Assembly: GCF_041260155.1 (NCBI RefSeq)
Contig: NC_091931.1
Span: 21,007,154 to 21,071,153, forward strand
DNA: 64,000 nt
Direction: 5' to 3'
Source of the DNA: Ptychodera flava
Lineage: Eukaryota; Hemichordata; Enteropneusta; Ptychoderidae
The position numbers and the translations under genes were made by a program. Of this stretch, positions 1 through 12,145 are shown in pieces. The notes under the pieces were generated by a model, which was not told where the DNA came from, ran no database searches, and saw nothing but the letters and a program-made list of their open reading frames with translations. Positions within the stretch are counted from its first letter, which is position 1. Every line of letters starts with the position of its first letter.

Positions 1-748
1 ATCGTTCATGTAGTGTGTCAACTGCATTGTGGATGTATTCTTGCATTTACAGTTACTTAAGATATGCTGCAGTGTGTCTGTTTTTGAATAGTGCTGTATT
101 ATTATCACTACCATTATTGTTATTGTTATTGGGGTTTTGCTTTCTGTGCATGTTGAATCACATGTGGGGATTTTCAATAAGTGAAGATTTTCACACAGAA
201 CTAATTACTCAGATTTCTTTTCCTTGTTAATCAAATCCAATCACAGAAGTTACCAGTAAGTTGTTGCATGACAAAAAAAAGAATGAGCGAGATTATAATT
301 TACTACTTTCAATTCTATGCATTACGTGAATAGGTTAGGAAATAAGTGCTGTTTCAAAAAATTCATGAAGTCCGTAGCCAATTGCTTTGTCAGGTTGACG
401 TTGTTTCGCAAGTGTGAAAAAGTGAATCAAAAATTGTGAAAGACACTGGGCCAGTGCACCCTATAAATGTGTTACTTATAGATTTTGAATTCTGACAGAT
501 CACTTACTGGTACATGTTGGGATAACATGAGTATACAAAAATATTCTAGTAACTGTCTGAGAGAAAAGTTGATGAAGAGGAATTGTTCTTAACCATTGAT
601 TGTACAATGCTTTCAACCTGTACTGTATTAAAGATAACTGCACAAGTGGCTTGTTCATGACCTAAATAACAATGACAGGTTGACTGTCAATAGCACATGT
701 TTGCATCAACAGCTATTGGATGATTTCTATCTTTTCTATCGTCTCCAG
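1..748 (+). other. 3' part of last intron of Fat-like cadherin gene
   Basis: No coding exon is visible here. The segment ends in a pyrimidine-rich tract and a CAG acceptor at 746-748, directly before the recognisable cadherin tail exon. The intron is phase 1, because the exon begins with the last two bases of a Gly codon. The 5' end of the intron lies outside the window. Confidence 0.7.
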
Positions 749-1395
749 GTTACCACTGGGATTGTACAGATTGGATGCCACCAGACAATCTTCCAGAGAT
801 TTCAGAGTTACCACAGTACGAAGTGCCAGACTCACCCACTAACTCCAATGTCAATGACTTCATCATAGAAGACGAGTATGTTGGTGAAGATACCGACTAC
901 CCAGAAGATCCCAGCGACATTACGTACTCTCACAATGCAGAGGACTTCCAGAGACAGTTAGAAAACTACCCTCCTCCTCCGCCACCTCCCCCTCCCCCTC
1001 ATCCTGAAGAGGGTAGTTACAATAGCTATAGGCACAGAGAAAAATTATACCGTCAGCACCCTGGTCAGTATTTACCACACCATAGTTATAGTAATTCACA
1101 AACTTCACAAGACCTTTACGGAAATGCAGACGAAATGTACGGACCGCCTCCTGGTTACTCGAGCCGGGGTGGCCGGCACCAAGACGGCCTGGATGATGAG
1201 TATGGTAATGGTTGCGAATACAATGCTGACTATGAACACTCAGTGTCCAACATGGATAATTTGTCCGTCTCTGTCTACTCCACAAACGCTTCTTGCTCTG
1301 ATGTGTCCGGCCTCTGTGAGCCGGACTCCGAAATGGGCCTGAGCGATTATGAGAGTGGTGACGACAATCTTTCCAATTTGCACACTGAGGTTTGA
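749..1395 (+). CDS. Fat-like protocadherin (FAT1/2/3 type), C-terminal cytoplasmic exon, partial
   Basis: This is the terminal coding exon of a giant protocadherin of the FAT1/FAT3 (Drosophila Fat-like/kugelei) type, a plasma-membrane adhesion and planar-polarity protein. It starts after the acceptor at 746-748 with the sequence YHWDCTDWMP, which corresponds to the conserved Y-H-W-D-x-S/T-D-W-M-P block that opens the last FAT1 exon. Further conserved blocks are LPEISELPQYEV, a run of about ten prolines (codons about 965-1000, a candidate Ena/VASP- or SH3/WW-binding tract), SVYSTNASCSDVS, and SDYESGDD close to the end. The final residues HTEV are a class I PDZ ligand, also the end of vertebrate FAT1. 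The TGA stop is at 1393-1395. The about 4,000 upstream residues (cadherin repeats, LamG, EGF, membrane helix) are outside the window. Assignment rests on remembered FAT1 motifs; the FAT paralogue is not resolved. Confidence 0.93.
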
Positions 1396-3200
1396 TTCAC
1401 AGGGTATTGTAAATTTTCCTACCAAAGCCATACTTATTTACATAGAGAGAGATAATATATATATTACTGAAATCCTAGCCTAACTTGACTATCATGTTAT
1501 GTATTCTACAGTGTTTGTCGATGGAATTAGAAACTATTTTGTCAATGTGTCTTTGAATAAACAAAAAAATTACCTTGGAGAGTCATACAGTATATATGTT
1601 CTTGTGATATCTGTCTGTTTATGACTTTATTGAATACTGTGAGATTTATAGTAATCTCATGTTACTACTACTGTACAATAAGTTGCCTGTAAGGTGGTAG
1701 TGGTGAATTATATTAAAAAAACAAATAATGAAATGCCAAAAAAGTACCTTTTTCTACACTAAGTGGCCTTCAAGTGTCTATGTTTCTAATGCTTCCCATT
1801 TTGATTGCTTTAAAAAATTCCAGAAACTTTTTCTTGTACTGAAGAAAGTTTTCAAAAAAAAAAAAGTAGTTCTTTTGAAGACATGAATGGTTTTTACCCC
1901 CCTTCTTCAAATGGTATGATCCGGTACAAGCCATACCACTATGCATACTAAGGGGGTATCAAATTTTTTAATGAAATCAGGTTTTGTCAGTATACTTGTC
2001 ACCGTTATGGAGACATGGTTTTGCTTTTTATTTTAAAAGGTGCTGATCACATGATTATGATCATTTGAAATCTTGTAATTTTTGTTGTTGTTATTGTTTT
2101 CAGAGAAATATGTTGCTGAAATGTGTAGAAAAATTTTATGTATAGTTTCAGGCAGCATATTCAACTGGTGGTGTTTGTAGATGTGGGTCACCAAAACCTA
2201 GTGATAGTTGCAAGGCATAATTTATTCTGAAAAAAAAAGACAAACAAAACAAATATAAAATCCCTGCGTAGATGTACTGTGTACAATGTGCAAAATGTTG
2301 AGTTTGACTTTGTATTTGTGCGCACACTATTAGCTTGACAAGTATGTTGGTTTTTTTCCGAAAAAGAGCTTATAAACTTTATTTTGCTTTTTAATTATGT
2401 GGCTTCAGAAGTCGCATCATGAAGAGATTTATTGCTTGTTTATATATTATTTGCAGCTTTTTTATGTACAGTGTTCACACATCTTAGTTTACCAGTGAGT
2501 AACATTAGGTTGTTCTATATGGTTTCTGTGTTATCAAAAAAAAAGGGGCACTCCTCTACAACCTTAATACTTCAATGCAAACTATACTTCATGATTATAA
2601 GAAATTAGATCAACTTTAGCGTTCGTCATATATCCATGCCAACAGTGTTGTATATAGTTACAGAAATCATAATACAGATAGCTTTTGAAGAATACAAAAA
2701 TTCCAGTCCAGCTTAAATGAATATAGTTTCATCCAGAAATCTTTTGAAATTAAAACAATAAATAAATGAATAAATATATAAAAAATAAAAAACTTATGCC
2801 AGGTTTTCAGTTTTGTTCCATATTAAACTTTTTAAGAGAAAAAACTTCCACAATATTGATCACTTCCAATATTTACAGTATTGTTTTACTGAATCAAATT
2901 TTAAATTCTCATCCTCGATTCCTTGTGTGATGCAAGATTGCATTATAGTGGATATTATAAATATTGAAAGACTGATATGCAAGGAATACAGGGGCCAACC
3001 TGTACTGTTAGATTTGTTAGCTGAGGCCGTGTTGTAGAGAAGATGGGGATTTGCAAGGACTCTGATAATATCATGATTGAAAAGATTCAGGACACCAAGA
3101 ATTCTGTGAATTTCAAGATTGTAATGTTACTTTTGTTGAGATTGGAAAGCAGTGTCATATTTCATTTTTTTTATCATCTCCAATAAAAACCTACGAAAGC
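1396..3200 (+). other. 3'UTR of Fat-like cadherin with alternative poly(A) signals
   Basis: Sequence after the stop codon has no coding signature and is AT-rich. Canonical AATAAA hexamers lie at 1556-1561, 2757-2762 (overlapping another at 2761) and 3182-3187, so one short and two longer 3' ends are possible. Which is used cannot be decided from sequence; the extent to 3200 is inferred from the last signal. Confidence 0.5.
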
Positions 3201-4326
3201 TGTACATGATGACTTCTCTTGAGATTTATGTTGTGTGTTATGATGTCTGAGAATTATGCATTTGATAGCTGGCCAGAGTCAGATAAGGTGTCATCATGGA
3301 GGTAGCAGTGTCATAGACAATATTAATTCTTTAGAAAGAGTTCCTGTTTGTGGGAAGTGACATCACCGAGGGAGGTAAGGAATGCACATTTATGTGAAAA
3401 TGAAAGGCAAACATGTAGAACATGTAGAACTAAGATCCAATGTTTGTCATTGATTTTTGCCCTCCATTCTGCCACAGGTAGTGTCATGCTCATAACTGGG
3501 TCATGTACAGAAGGGCCTAAGACTATTCACAATTGCTATTGGGCTTGAATGCTGAGTATTCTTGTCCATCAAAAAACATTTTGCAGGAAGTGAAAATGTT
3601 TTGTTCAAAGCCAGTCGTGATGTGGCTTTTTTGCAGTGCTATGAATGTTTTTAGCCTGCATTTCTCCAAAATGATGTTAGTTTAGTTGACCTGTTGGATG
3701 GAGTTACCAATGTTGATCAGAGAGCCATCATGTATTCTACCATGTGTCACCATGGTGATCCCGCTTTGAGCACAATCCTAAGCATAGCGCAGCACATGGC
3801 AGGAATGGTACAGGAAACCTAGCCCAACAATGCACTGGCCTCCCAAAGAATAATAGCCAGATGCATTACCATTGGAACAGTAATAAAGTTCAGGTTGGCA
3901 AGTATTAGAGTATGGTAGGGCAAGTGCATACATTTGATTGTCTAGCAGTGCCTGTCATGACAAAGTTAAGTAAAACTTTTGCCCTGGGATAATGAGACAC
4001 TCATGTTCACACCTTGACCATTAGATCCCAATCATGCTACAATGTATAGAGGTGGACACTCAATTCGAAGCAATTGGCTTGGGCCAAGTCATGCAAGTGA
4101 AAATTAGGTTACACTCCATTCACAGAGAATTTTTGTTAGGATAAAGTGGATTTTAGCTGAAGACCCCTATCATTTATCAAGTTCCCCTATCATACTATTA
4201 AACCCACTTACAAGTGTTTTCATGTCTAATGCCTAGACTCTCTCAAAACCCCTCATGGCCAAACACTTGCGTGGCCTGGCTCAGCCGCAAATCTCTCTGG
4301 TTGCACCAGCTCAATGAGCTAGGCTG
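3201..4326. other. Intergenic, no gene seen
   Basis: Only short open frames without splice-supported or family-like content occur. No clear repeat structure was found by eye apart from low-complexity AT stretches. Confidence 0.5.
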
Positions 4327-4334
4327 CACCAGCC

Positions 4335-4456
4335 CACAGGTTATCATAACGTTGCTTGGATAGTCGTTCGAGGCGGGCGGCCGCAGGTCGCCGTTTACTT
4401 GGAAAAAATATTATTATTGGAAAATATTTTTCCGAGCAACATTACGATAACCTGTG
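4335..4456. mobile_element. hAT-like MITE (122 bp) with 8-bp target duplication
   Basis: The ends are inverted repeats: the left end reads CACAGGTTATCATAACGTTG and the right end is its complement with a few changes (GATAACCTGTG at the outer edge). The element is flanked by a perfect direct repeat CACCAGCC at 4327-4334 and 4457-4464. An 8-bp duplication and a CA-starting terminus fit the hAT superfamily. It is too short for a transposase, so it is non-autonomous. Confidence 0.8.
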
Positions 4457-4750
4457 CACCAGCCACAGTGTACGTGTAGCCAGTGAGGGGCTGTTAGAGA
4501 GTCTAGTCCACAGATCCACCTTGTTTTGGGACTATGTCATCACGTCCAATCATTTATTTGAAAATTGGACCCAAACTCGTAAACTTGTATACTGCTTCAA
4601 TGTGATATTGTGCAAACAAGCAAATAGGTGTAATTCTACAAATTTACTACACGAAACAGACTTACTAGTAATATATTGACCAACTTATAATCACCATGCA
4701 TGCACACCGTCACTGAAATATCAAGGTTGATTTTCAAAACACCTCATGTC

Positions 4751-4985
4751 AGTAATAATAATAATAATATTTTTTTTATTGCTTGCTTGTAAATATACGA
4801 TTTACATCACATTTGTGGCAATAAAAGTGTGATACAAGAATAAGTTAAATTTTCTTCAATAAAGATAAAGTATTACAGTATAATAATAGTAGCTAATAAT
4901 AAATGTAACTTGGTATTTCTTTGTTATATAAAGTAAAAATATAATCTGCAAGTTGTTCTTCAATACTGTTGGTGTTACACTGATT
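4751..4985 (-). mobile_element. LINE 3' end fragment, minus strand, internally deleted
   Basis: The block matches the LINE copy at 47049-47650 almost base for base. It has a (TAA)n stretch, which on the minus strand is an (ATT)n 3' tail, then the same about 190 bp of 3' sequence. It then jumps at about 4953 to the segment that in the longer copy encodes CQCNTNSIED, so about 135 bp present in the other copy are missing. The (ATT)n tail is typical of CR1/L2-type non-LTR retrotransposons. Confidence 0.65.
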
Positions 4986-5056
4986 GCAGTATCTTTCAGT
5001 AATTGGGGTTTTTGGAACAGTGTGTCTCCCTTTTCAATTGCTAGATCATGATGTCA

Positions 5057-5124
5057 GTAATAGTGCCCTCAACACCAACCAACAGGAGGATAGAGCGCCC
5101 TCAACACCAACTAACAGGAGGAGA
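5057..5124 (+). repeat. Short tandem duplication (about 33 bp, two units)
   Basis: Two successive copies of a unit containing GCCCTCAACACCAAC followed by AACAGGAGGA. No coding content is evident. Confidence 0.55.
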
Positions 5125-5830
5125 TGTGAATGGCACGGCCCACTCAGAATGCTCAAACATTATATAAACCATGGTCCCTATACACTCAACTGGCAATGTG
5201 GAGCTATAGTGAGAGCATTGACACCACCCTCAGAGGACTGTATTAGGGGTAGAATGTGATATTCTGAAGGGGGAGGGGATGGAGCCAAGAAGATTGACTC
5301 CGGAGCATTATTTTTTTTCTCCCAGCTTCACCTGGAATTATTTTTTGTCAACTGAGAGAATTTTGGCATCCTTTTTTTTACTTCCCCCACACAGAAATAT
5401 TGTTTTGCGCATATACAAGCACTCTGAAATGCCAATATTTGCTGTTCTTTTTGTTATTTTCTGTTGCGTTTGAGATACTTTTCTTCTTATGACATGACAA
5501 AACTAAATTAAAGGAAAGAAATGTAAAGTTTACATGGGATTATAGGCAAAATGGCATCAGCTGCTTCTGGAAACTGTAAGAAACTGTTGGAAAGAAAACA
5601 GGAGCATCCTTATAATCAACTGCAGCAAAATAGAAGTCAGAGAGGTCTCAATCTGTGAGAAAACCATTATCACCTAGTGATTAAGTCTTTAGTACTGGTT
5701 AAAGCATGTGGCACAAACCAACTAAGAATTGAAAAACTGCAAATGCAATGGGGTAGTGGATACTGAAATGACACAATTACACTGATATGCAGATAAGAAT
5801 GGACAGTGAAATTGATCTAAATGTTGCCAC

Positions 5831-6727
5831 GGTAGAGTTGACTTTTCAGATCCTCAGATTCAGATCCTCAGATTTAGATCCTCAGATCTCAGACTTCTAG
5901 CTGCAATAATTGTAGCCCTTGGTTGGTGTGGGGATTGGGCTTCTGTCGTGCGGCTCGCGCCCTGGTTGGGGCAAGGCACGAGTTGCACGACAGAAACCCA
6001 ATCCCCACCAACCAAGGGCTACAATTATTGCAGCTATCAGACTTCAGATCCTGTAACTTCAGATTCGAATTTACAAGCCTTTTACAATACCCGTATTAAC
6101 AGTATGATTGCAATATTTAAAATAATAATTTGAATATGACATGTACAAGGCAGTTTACAAAAAGTCTACATAAACGTTTTCGCTCAACAAGTTTCAACGA
6201 ACACGGGTCTACAATTACAGATTAGCTAACTTGCTTCGCTTCTTCCGACCCCTGAATTCTGATTTAGCCGGGGTCACTGGCCTCCAACATGGATTGTTAT
6301 ATTCCCTCGCCATAAATATTACGAACGATGGTAAAATACGGACTGTCGAAAGCCAGCATTTACATGATCGTCGCGGTCTTGATCGTTCGATCGCGCGCGG
6401 GTGTGTTTATCTCTATGAGGGAACGTTCACGTGATGACATATTAAACAAATGGAATCATTGCGCACCCTGTCTTCGACAGATGACGTTCTGATTCTGAGA
6501 TCGAAGTTTTTAAGTTCAAGATTCAAGATAGAAATAAAATAATTTCTAAAGCCTTTTCAAATCTAAATTATATTTTATTTATCAGTATATTACATCAAAC
6601 TTTGAAAATTGTGAAACTTTAATTATGAATCTGCGTCTTAAGTTATAGGATCTGAGGTCTGAGATCTGAGGATCTGAATCTGAGGATTGAGGATCTGAAT
6701 CTGAGGATCTGAAAAGTCAACTCTACC
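5831..6727. mobile_element. Mutator-like non-autonomous transposon (897 bp), 10-bp target duplication
   Basis: Terminal inverted repeats begin GGTAGAGTTGACTTTTCAGA and continue into multiple copies of a GATCCTCAGATT-type hexamer-rich tract on the left and its complement on the right. A perfect 10-bp direct repeat ATGTTGCCAC flanks the element (5821-5830 and 6728-6737). Duplications of 9-11 bp are characteristic of Mutator-like elements. Inside, 5900-6034 is a separate hairpin. No transposase frame is visible. Confidence 0.82.
5900..6034. repeat. Hairpin (about 50-bp arms) inside the Mutator-like element
   Basis: The left arm begins GCTGCAATAATTGTAGCCCT and the right arm ends with its exact complement. 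The arms are nearly perfect for about 50 bp around a GC-rich loop of about 35 bp. It may be a nested fold-back MITE or a structural part of the host element. Confidence 0.8.
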
Positions 6728-6926
6728 ATGTTGCCACACTTGCGTGATTGCTTGTAAAGTTGTTCCAAAACTTGCCTCAGAAGTTGCACTGACTTGTTAT
6801 AACTGCGGTGAAAATCAAAGAACTTTTATGGACCCATAGTAAACACACACCTGGGAGTACACTTTGCAGTGCACTTCACATACACTGAATCATATTAGGC
6901 CTACATTCATACACAGCCCCTCAAAG

Positions 6927-7893
6927 GGCGAGTCTCAAAACCCGGACCGAGACGAGTCGAGACGAGACCAAAATGACCCCTTGGGCCAGGCGTTGTAAAT
7001 ACATCATATCTACAACACTACAGAAAGCTTGCAGTTTGTTGAGAGTGTCAAAGATCGATGCACAAAGCAAGAGATAGCACAATCAACGATTGGAACAAGT
7101 GAAAAAAAGATCTGTTGAGGTTTTTCAACTTGAGTTCAAGGCGAGCTCGAAACAGGTGTGATCTTGGTGATCTGAACAGGAGTGTCTTTCGTAATTAAAA
7201 CACTGTCATTTCATTGTCATATTCTGTAAAGGACGTTGTTCCACTTCTGTCTTAGTTAGTCAAAGAAGTGATATCCCACTCCTACCATCGACTTATGCTT
7301 GTTCATTTTCGTACATTCTCTTTACATGGGTACAAGTCAGTGGTTACATAGCTCTCCGAATCTGAATCTTAATCTGAGGCTGCCTCAGATTCCACACATA
7401 ACGTTAATATACATGTACTATCGGCAATGTGGAAAAATGGTGCAGAGCCACTGTAATAATTAAGTAAACATATGAGCTCTCAGTTAACTTTCCTATAATG
7501 TGTTTATAAATGGTAAATCTAATTTCTAAAAAGTGATTACTTAAATCTCCTGTATGTATGTTTCCAATACAAGGTAATGCCTATTTTGAATTCACAGTAG
7601 ATATCTGAGTAGAATCTGAATCTGGCGCTTATCACTTAGGCCACAATGCCGACGTCGTAGTTCGCATGTTTCGAGCTCGCCTTGAATTCAAGTTGAAAAA
7701 CCTCAACAAATCTTTTTTCACTTGTTCCAATCGTTGATTGTGCTATCTCTTGCTTTGTGCATCGATCTTTGACACTCTCAACAAACTGCAAGCTTCCTGT
7801 AGTGTTGTAGATATGATGTATTTACAACGCCTGGCCTGAGGGGTCATTTTGGTCTCGTCTCGACTCGTCTCGGTCCGGGTTTTGAGACTCGCC
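6927..7893. mobile_element. Mutator-like non-autonomous transposon (967 bp) with about 227-bp inverted ends
   Basis: Long terminal inverted repeats span about 6927-7153 and 7667-7893. The outer end reads GGCGAGTCTCAAAACCCGGA. Flanking sequences CCCTCAAAG (6918-6926) and CCCTAAAAG (7894-7902) match at 8 of 9 positions, fitting a decayed 9-bp target duplication. Long inverted ends plus a 9-bp duplication indicate Mutator-like ancestry. The arms differ at only a few positions, so insertion is fairly recent. The about 510-bp core has no recognisable protein. Confidence 0.82.
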
Positions 7894-7902
7894 CCCTAAA
7901 AG

Positions 7903-9900
7903 TTACATTTTATCACAGCCAAGCCCGGGCAGCCAAGTCAGAGTCTAGTTGTCATTAGACTCTTGTTGCCTTTGCATTGTATGAAGTTCTTTGGCAAAAA
8001 ATCATGATCTACAGGAAAATAGGTGTATATATACGCAAGAAGCAGTATGTGAGAACGTTGTCGAATTATGCGGGGATAGAAAGTCAGGAAATCTTTACCC
8101 AACACACACACAGACACTGATCAGTCCTACTTTATTGCTTTATCTATACAATTGCAGACGAAGCATACTGTGAAACAACACTATCATCTCTCTGTTGTTT
8201 GCCTCAACTCAACTAAAATTACCGATTCTATCGTAAATTTTGAAACAAACCAATTAGGCCTACACAAGTGTGATAACATTTAGATCAATTTCACTCTCCA
8301 TTCTTATCTGCATACGACAGTAATCCAGCAAATACTTTTGGGTGGTTAGGATATCAAATGGTCCACCCTTACTTGTAGGTTTACGTAGAACAGATCCAGA
8401 CCCTGGACGTATTAAGCAACCTTAAATATTAGGTGATGTTGGGTTGGTGTAGTCAGTTGTAAAGGCTGAATGTACGTGTTGTGAAGTGTTGATGGTGATG
8501 AAAGAATGAACAGTATACAGAATGAAATATTACCAGTTTGATTGGTTACATATACACAAACAGAGATCAATCGTGTAATTGCCGCAAATCTCTTCTTCAG
8601 ATCATGAAATACCAAGGTGATACTAAAAAAAATTGTCAAGCATATAGTTGTTTACTGTGGCTCTTTCTGGATGGCACATGTATATCTTGAAAAATAATCA
8701 CGCTTTAAAGGGCTCAGTCGGCAATTTTGAAAAAAATTGAACTTGTTTGCAGGAGCATCTCAAATATATTTAGCTGGGTAAAAAATAGGAAACGCTGGAC
8801 TCTGGATGCTTTTGTGTTGTCTGGTAGCTAAAGCCTTATTGCCTTTTTATCAATATGCCAAAAAGACTCAGTAAACCAGTAGCAACTTGTTACTACCCAA
8901 GTTGCTGATATTTTACTGAGAAAAGCACAGCATACATTTACATGAATAGCAAGCGCAAACAGCTTTTTCCAATTTGTACTCAATCATTATGTCTATTACT
9001 TCCAGGCAAATTGTCAACTTTCATTAAATTTATATTTCTTCACTACCAAATGCATGATTATTTAAACCTGTAACTACAAAGAGGTATAACCCTGACAGGA
9101 GAAATATTTGTGTTGTCCAATGTGCTAAATCAGAGAGATTTGTGAGAATTTTTATTGGCTTTTGAATGTGGTCAACTATCCCGTACAGAAGCCTTCTTCT
9201 TTCTAAGGCTATAGTAGAAATTTGTTCCGGCTTCATTTTGGCAGCATTGGTTTTTTTTTAATCTGTGCAAACTTCTGTCATGTAATAAGTCTTCTTTGGT
9301 ACAAAATCAATGAGTAAACAAATTTTGTGTTCAACATTGGTGCATTTGATGTCATCGCGTCTGAAAACATAATGGCAAGCCAGGCATGTTCACATCATAG
9401 GCCTTGCACCTCTGTATGTGAGCAGTGAGAGTGTATGTGGACAATCGTAGGAAACAGTTGTGATGGTTATGTTGATCTGTTTACTGTCAATTCAAGTTTT
9501 GATCTCAACACACTAGGTTTAAATTGTTTCTGAAATTTTTGGCTGCAACTCTGTCAACCTTCATCAACAGAAATACAATAAACCCGATCATAATGTCGTG
9601 ACCCTTAGCATACGACATCAAAATCGAGTCATTAAACTTTTGGTAATTTATACCTTCCACTGTCGCTATATTAAGGATGCGACACGTACAGGTTCATCCA
9701 CATTTTCACATAGGTCACGCACCGTCATGTGGTGCTTTTAATTTTTAACAGCTCGGTCAACAAAGATTTCAAAAAATTTGTTAGTTTTTCAAAAACAGTG
9801 GGCATGTGGTCGTTTTACTCAAAAAAACGTTTTTTTAGGGTTTTTCTCAAAAAAGTGTTAGCACAAATTTCCGATCGACATTGTGATCCATTTACGGCAA
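7903..9900. other. Intergenic, no gene seen
   Basis: AT-rich sequence with short frames only. A stretch near 8708 (AAAGGGCTCAGTCGGCAATT) resembles one end of the fold-back element at 20240-20620, but no partner end was found. Confidence 0.4.
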
Positions 9901-9925
9901 TAAACAGTTGGTCAATAACTCGTAT

Positions 9926-9960
9926 ATACATATATATATATATATATATCATATATATAT
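9926..9960. repeat. (AT)n microsatellite
   Basis: Run of alternating A and T interrupted once by a C. Confidence 0.9.
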
Positions 9961-10249
9961 TTTTCGTCTTTGCATTTGATATGTTGTCTAAATATATCTG
10001 TAGGCCCTACTAGCTGACATTTAATCAAAAACATATGCAGGCACAGAAATGTAACCTTACATTATAGACCAAGAAAAATGCAGGGTCAAGGCTTGCTGGG
10101 CGAAGTTATGAGAAGGGTGTGTTTGCATGTTGTGTCATATGATATTTGAAGAAATATATATTAACCGAGTTTGATGCCCTTGATTGGTGAAAAAGTCCAG
10201 AGTTGAAAATGTATTCTTTTTTCAACAGTTAGGGTGAAAACTATTTTAA

Positions 10250-10530
10250 CTTGCAGGCGGTTCGAGAGGGGGTATTGACCCTGTCGAATGGCAGTTTTGA
10301 AGAATTAATTTCAATGCCATGAGGGATCTGAGAAAGACGATTGCTCAAAATATATTCTGTTTTTTATAGACAAAAAAACAAGACTTACAGAGGGAGAGTA
10401 TCCTCTGCCTCTCGTATGGCAAAATCTAGACAAGTGCATTCATATCTTCCATTTTTAAAAACAAACACAAAAGAACTAACTTACAGGCGAAGAATGCGAG
10501 AGGGTTTTACCCCTCTCGTATGCCACTTTC
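10250..10530. repeat. Three copies of a GAGAGGG...CCCTCTC hairpin module
   Basis: Near 10260, 10387 and 10495 the sequence repeats a pattern: cAGGCGG/ACAGAGG, a G-rich arm such as GCGAGAGGG, a short loop, the complementary arm CCCTCTCG, then TATGGCA or ATGGCA and an A-rich stretch. The spacing is about 110-125 bp. The same module occurs inside three other elements in this window (34.6-35.4, 37.45-37.55 and 44.6-44.9 kb). Confidence 0.6.
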
Positions 10531-11391
10531 TAAAAACTGAACCTATTTTGATGCACTTTGGTGCAATATAAAAAAGACGTCTGCACACAAAATAATGTTT
10601 CCCAACATAGAAAACAAGAGTCAAATTATTTATATTTTCATACAAACTACTGTTTCAGTAATTAAACTATGTTAGAGAAAACAACATGCAGTGATGACTA
10701 CTGATATTAAAATTATTGTTGTGGTGATGTACTGACATATTTTCCAAGTAAACATTGTTTTTCGCTGTATATCACCACTACCAGTAGAGTGATGATTCTA
10801 ATATGGTATGTCTTTTGTGAGAAACAACATTGAATCCAATAGGTTGAATATAGTTTTTGGCGAATATCACAAAGCTTAAAGAATACAGCACTTTTTTTTA
10901 AGTGCTAATGTGGTAACTAAAGCATATAAAAAACACAATTGTCAAATATTGTTAAGTATAGAATTTACATCAAGATGAGACGTCGACATGGGGTGACCTA
11001 TAGACCAAAATTCGCCACATCTTGCTGTGATTTCAATACTAATAGTGAAAAATGCATCGTTTCAATAATTTGCTGCAATATTATTAAAATTCTAAAAGAT
11101 AGCCTAATACTTTCTCAAAATTAAGCAGAGGTACCAAAAATTATGTAACTCCGGTTATATGATTTGATTTTCCATCCCATCTGACAGTTGAGTAATCAGA
11201 TGATTGCCGTTATTTCCCAGTCCCACACTGCAATTGCGTGGGGCAGTGCTGGTCTACTAGTGTGGGCGGAAAAGAGACTGAGCTGCTCGGTCAAGGGGAA
11301 TTAGTTCTTCTTGCCATGCCAGTAACCAAGACGATGTGGTTGGTCTTTTTGCATGGCTTATGAACTTTTAGGTAGGTTTTCACATTTGTTG

Positions 11392-11442
<51 letters not shown>

Positions 11443-11443
11443 C
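11392..11443. repeat. (CAA)n microsatellite
   Basis: About 17 uninterrupted CAA units, directly beside the hAT-like MITE at 11456. Confidence 0.95.
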
Positions 11444-11455
11444 TGTACTCAGCGC

Positions 11456-11654
11456 CACAGGCGCCCCTTAGCTCGGTAGTCTGCTAAGTAGATCGATTTT
11501 CGGATCGATCTATTGATCCCGTCGTCGATATGCCCGCCACTGCAACCTAAAGTGAGTATTTAGGTTGCAGTGGCGGGCATATTGACTACGGGATCAATAG
11601 ATCGATCTGAAAATCAATCTACTTAGCAGACTACCCAGCTAAGGAGCGCCTGTG
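11456..11654. mobile_element. hAT-like fold-back MITE (199 bp), 8-bp target duplication
   Basis: The element is almost one hairpin: each about 93-bp arm starts CACAGGCGC and runs to CCGCCACTGCAACCTAAA next to a loop of about 12 bp. The direct repeat CTCAGCGC flanks it perfectly at 11448-11455 and 11655-11662. The CACAGG terminus and 8-bp duplication are shared with the MITE at 4335-4456. Confidence 0.85.
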
Positions 11655-11939
11655 CTCAGCGCATCCCATTCTTTGGAGCTTGTTCAGTGAATAGGGGAAT
11701 TCCTATCATGTGTCATTTCTAAAAATAGCCTTTTGGAATGTCCCCATGCGAGATGCAGCCTGGGTAACCGAGACTAATCACATGACTGGCGCATCATCAG
11801 GTTCACTCAAGGTTGACTCACATTACAGTTACCCGACTGTTTTGATATTCACGTTAAATTCCGACGTTTACTACTATTCATTGCTAAACTTTCGATAAAA
11901 ATGTAGCTGGCAAGTGTAAATAGAGTTTAACCAGCTCGA

Positions 11940-12145
11940 ACGAATTGTTCTGCGGCTGCAGGTTAATCGTTGGCGTACGCGGCGGCGATTCCGATGACAT
12001 GATATTGCAGTACACTGTACATTGCGTTTCGATCTTCACAGCTGACTGTATTTACATCACACGTCAGGCCAGTACCGGATAGACAGTTGGCAAGTCACCG
12101 GTGCCAGATTGATAGCCGGCGAGTGAAGACACCGATCGAGTTATT
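11940..12145 (+). promoter_or_regulatory. Candidate promoter / 5'UTR exon upstream of the TNF-receptor gene
   Basis: A locally GC-richer stretch with several CpG dinucleotides ends in TTATT followed by a good donor (GTAAGTTA at 12146). It is the only promoter-like island between the MITE cluster and the signal-peptide exon at 14678. A non-coding first exon here is an inference; no TATA box is visible. Confidence 0.25.

Noticed and set aside
920..1285. Minus-strand 121-codon frame opposite the cadherin tail
   Set aside because: It is the shadow of a biased coding exon on the plus strand, which has clear family motifs.
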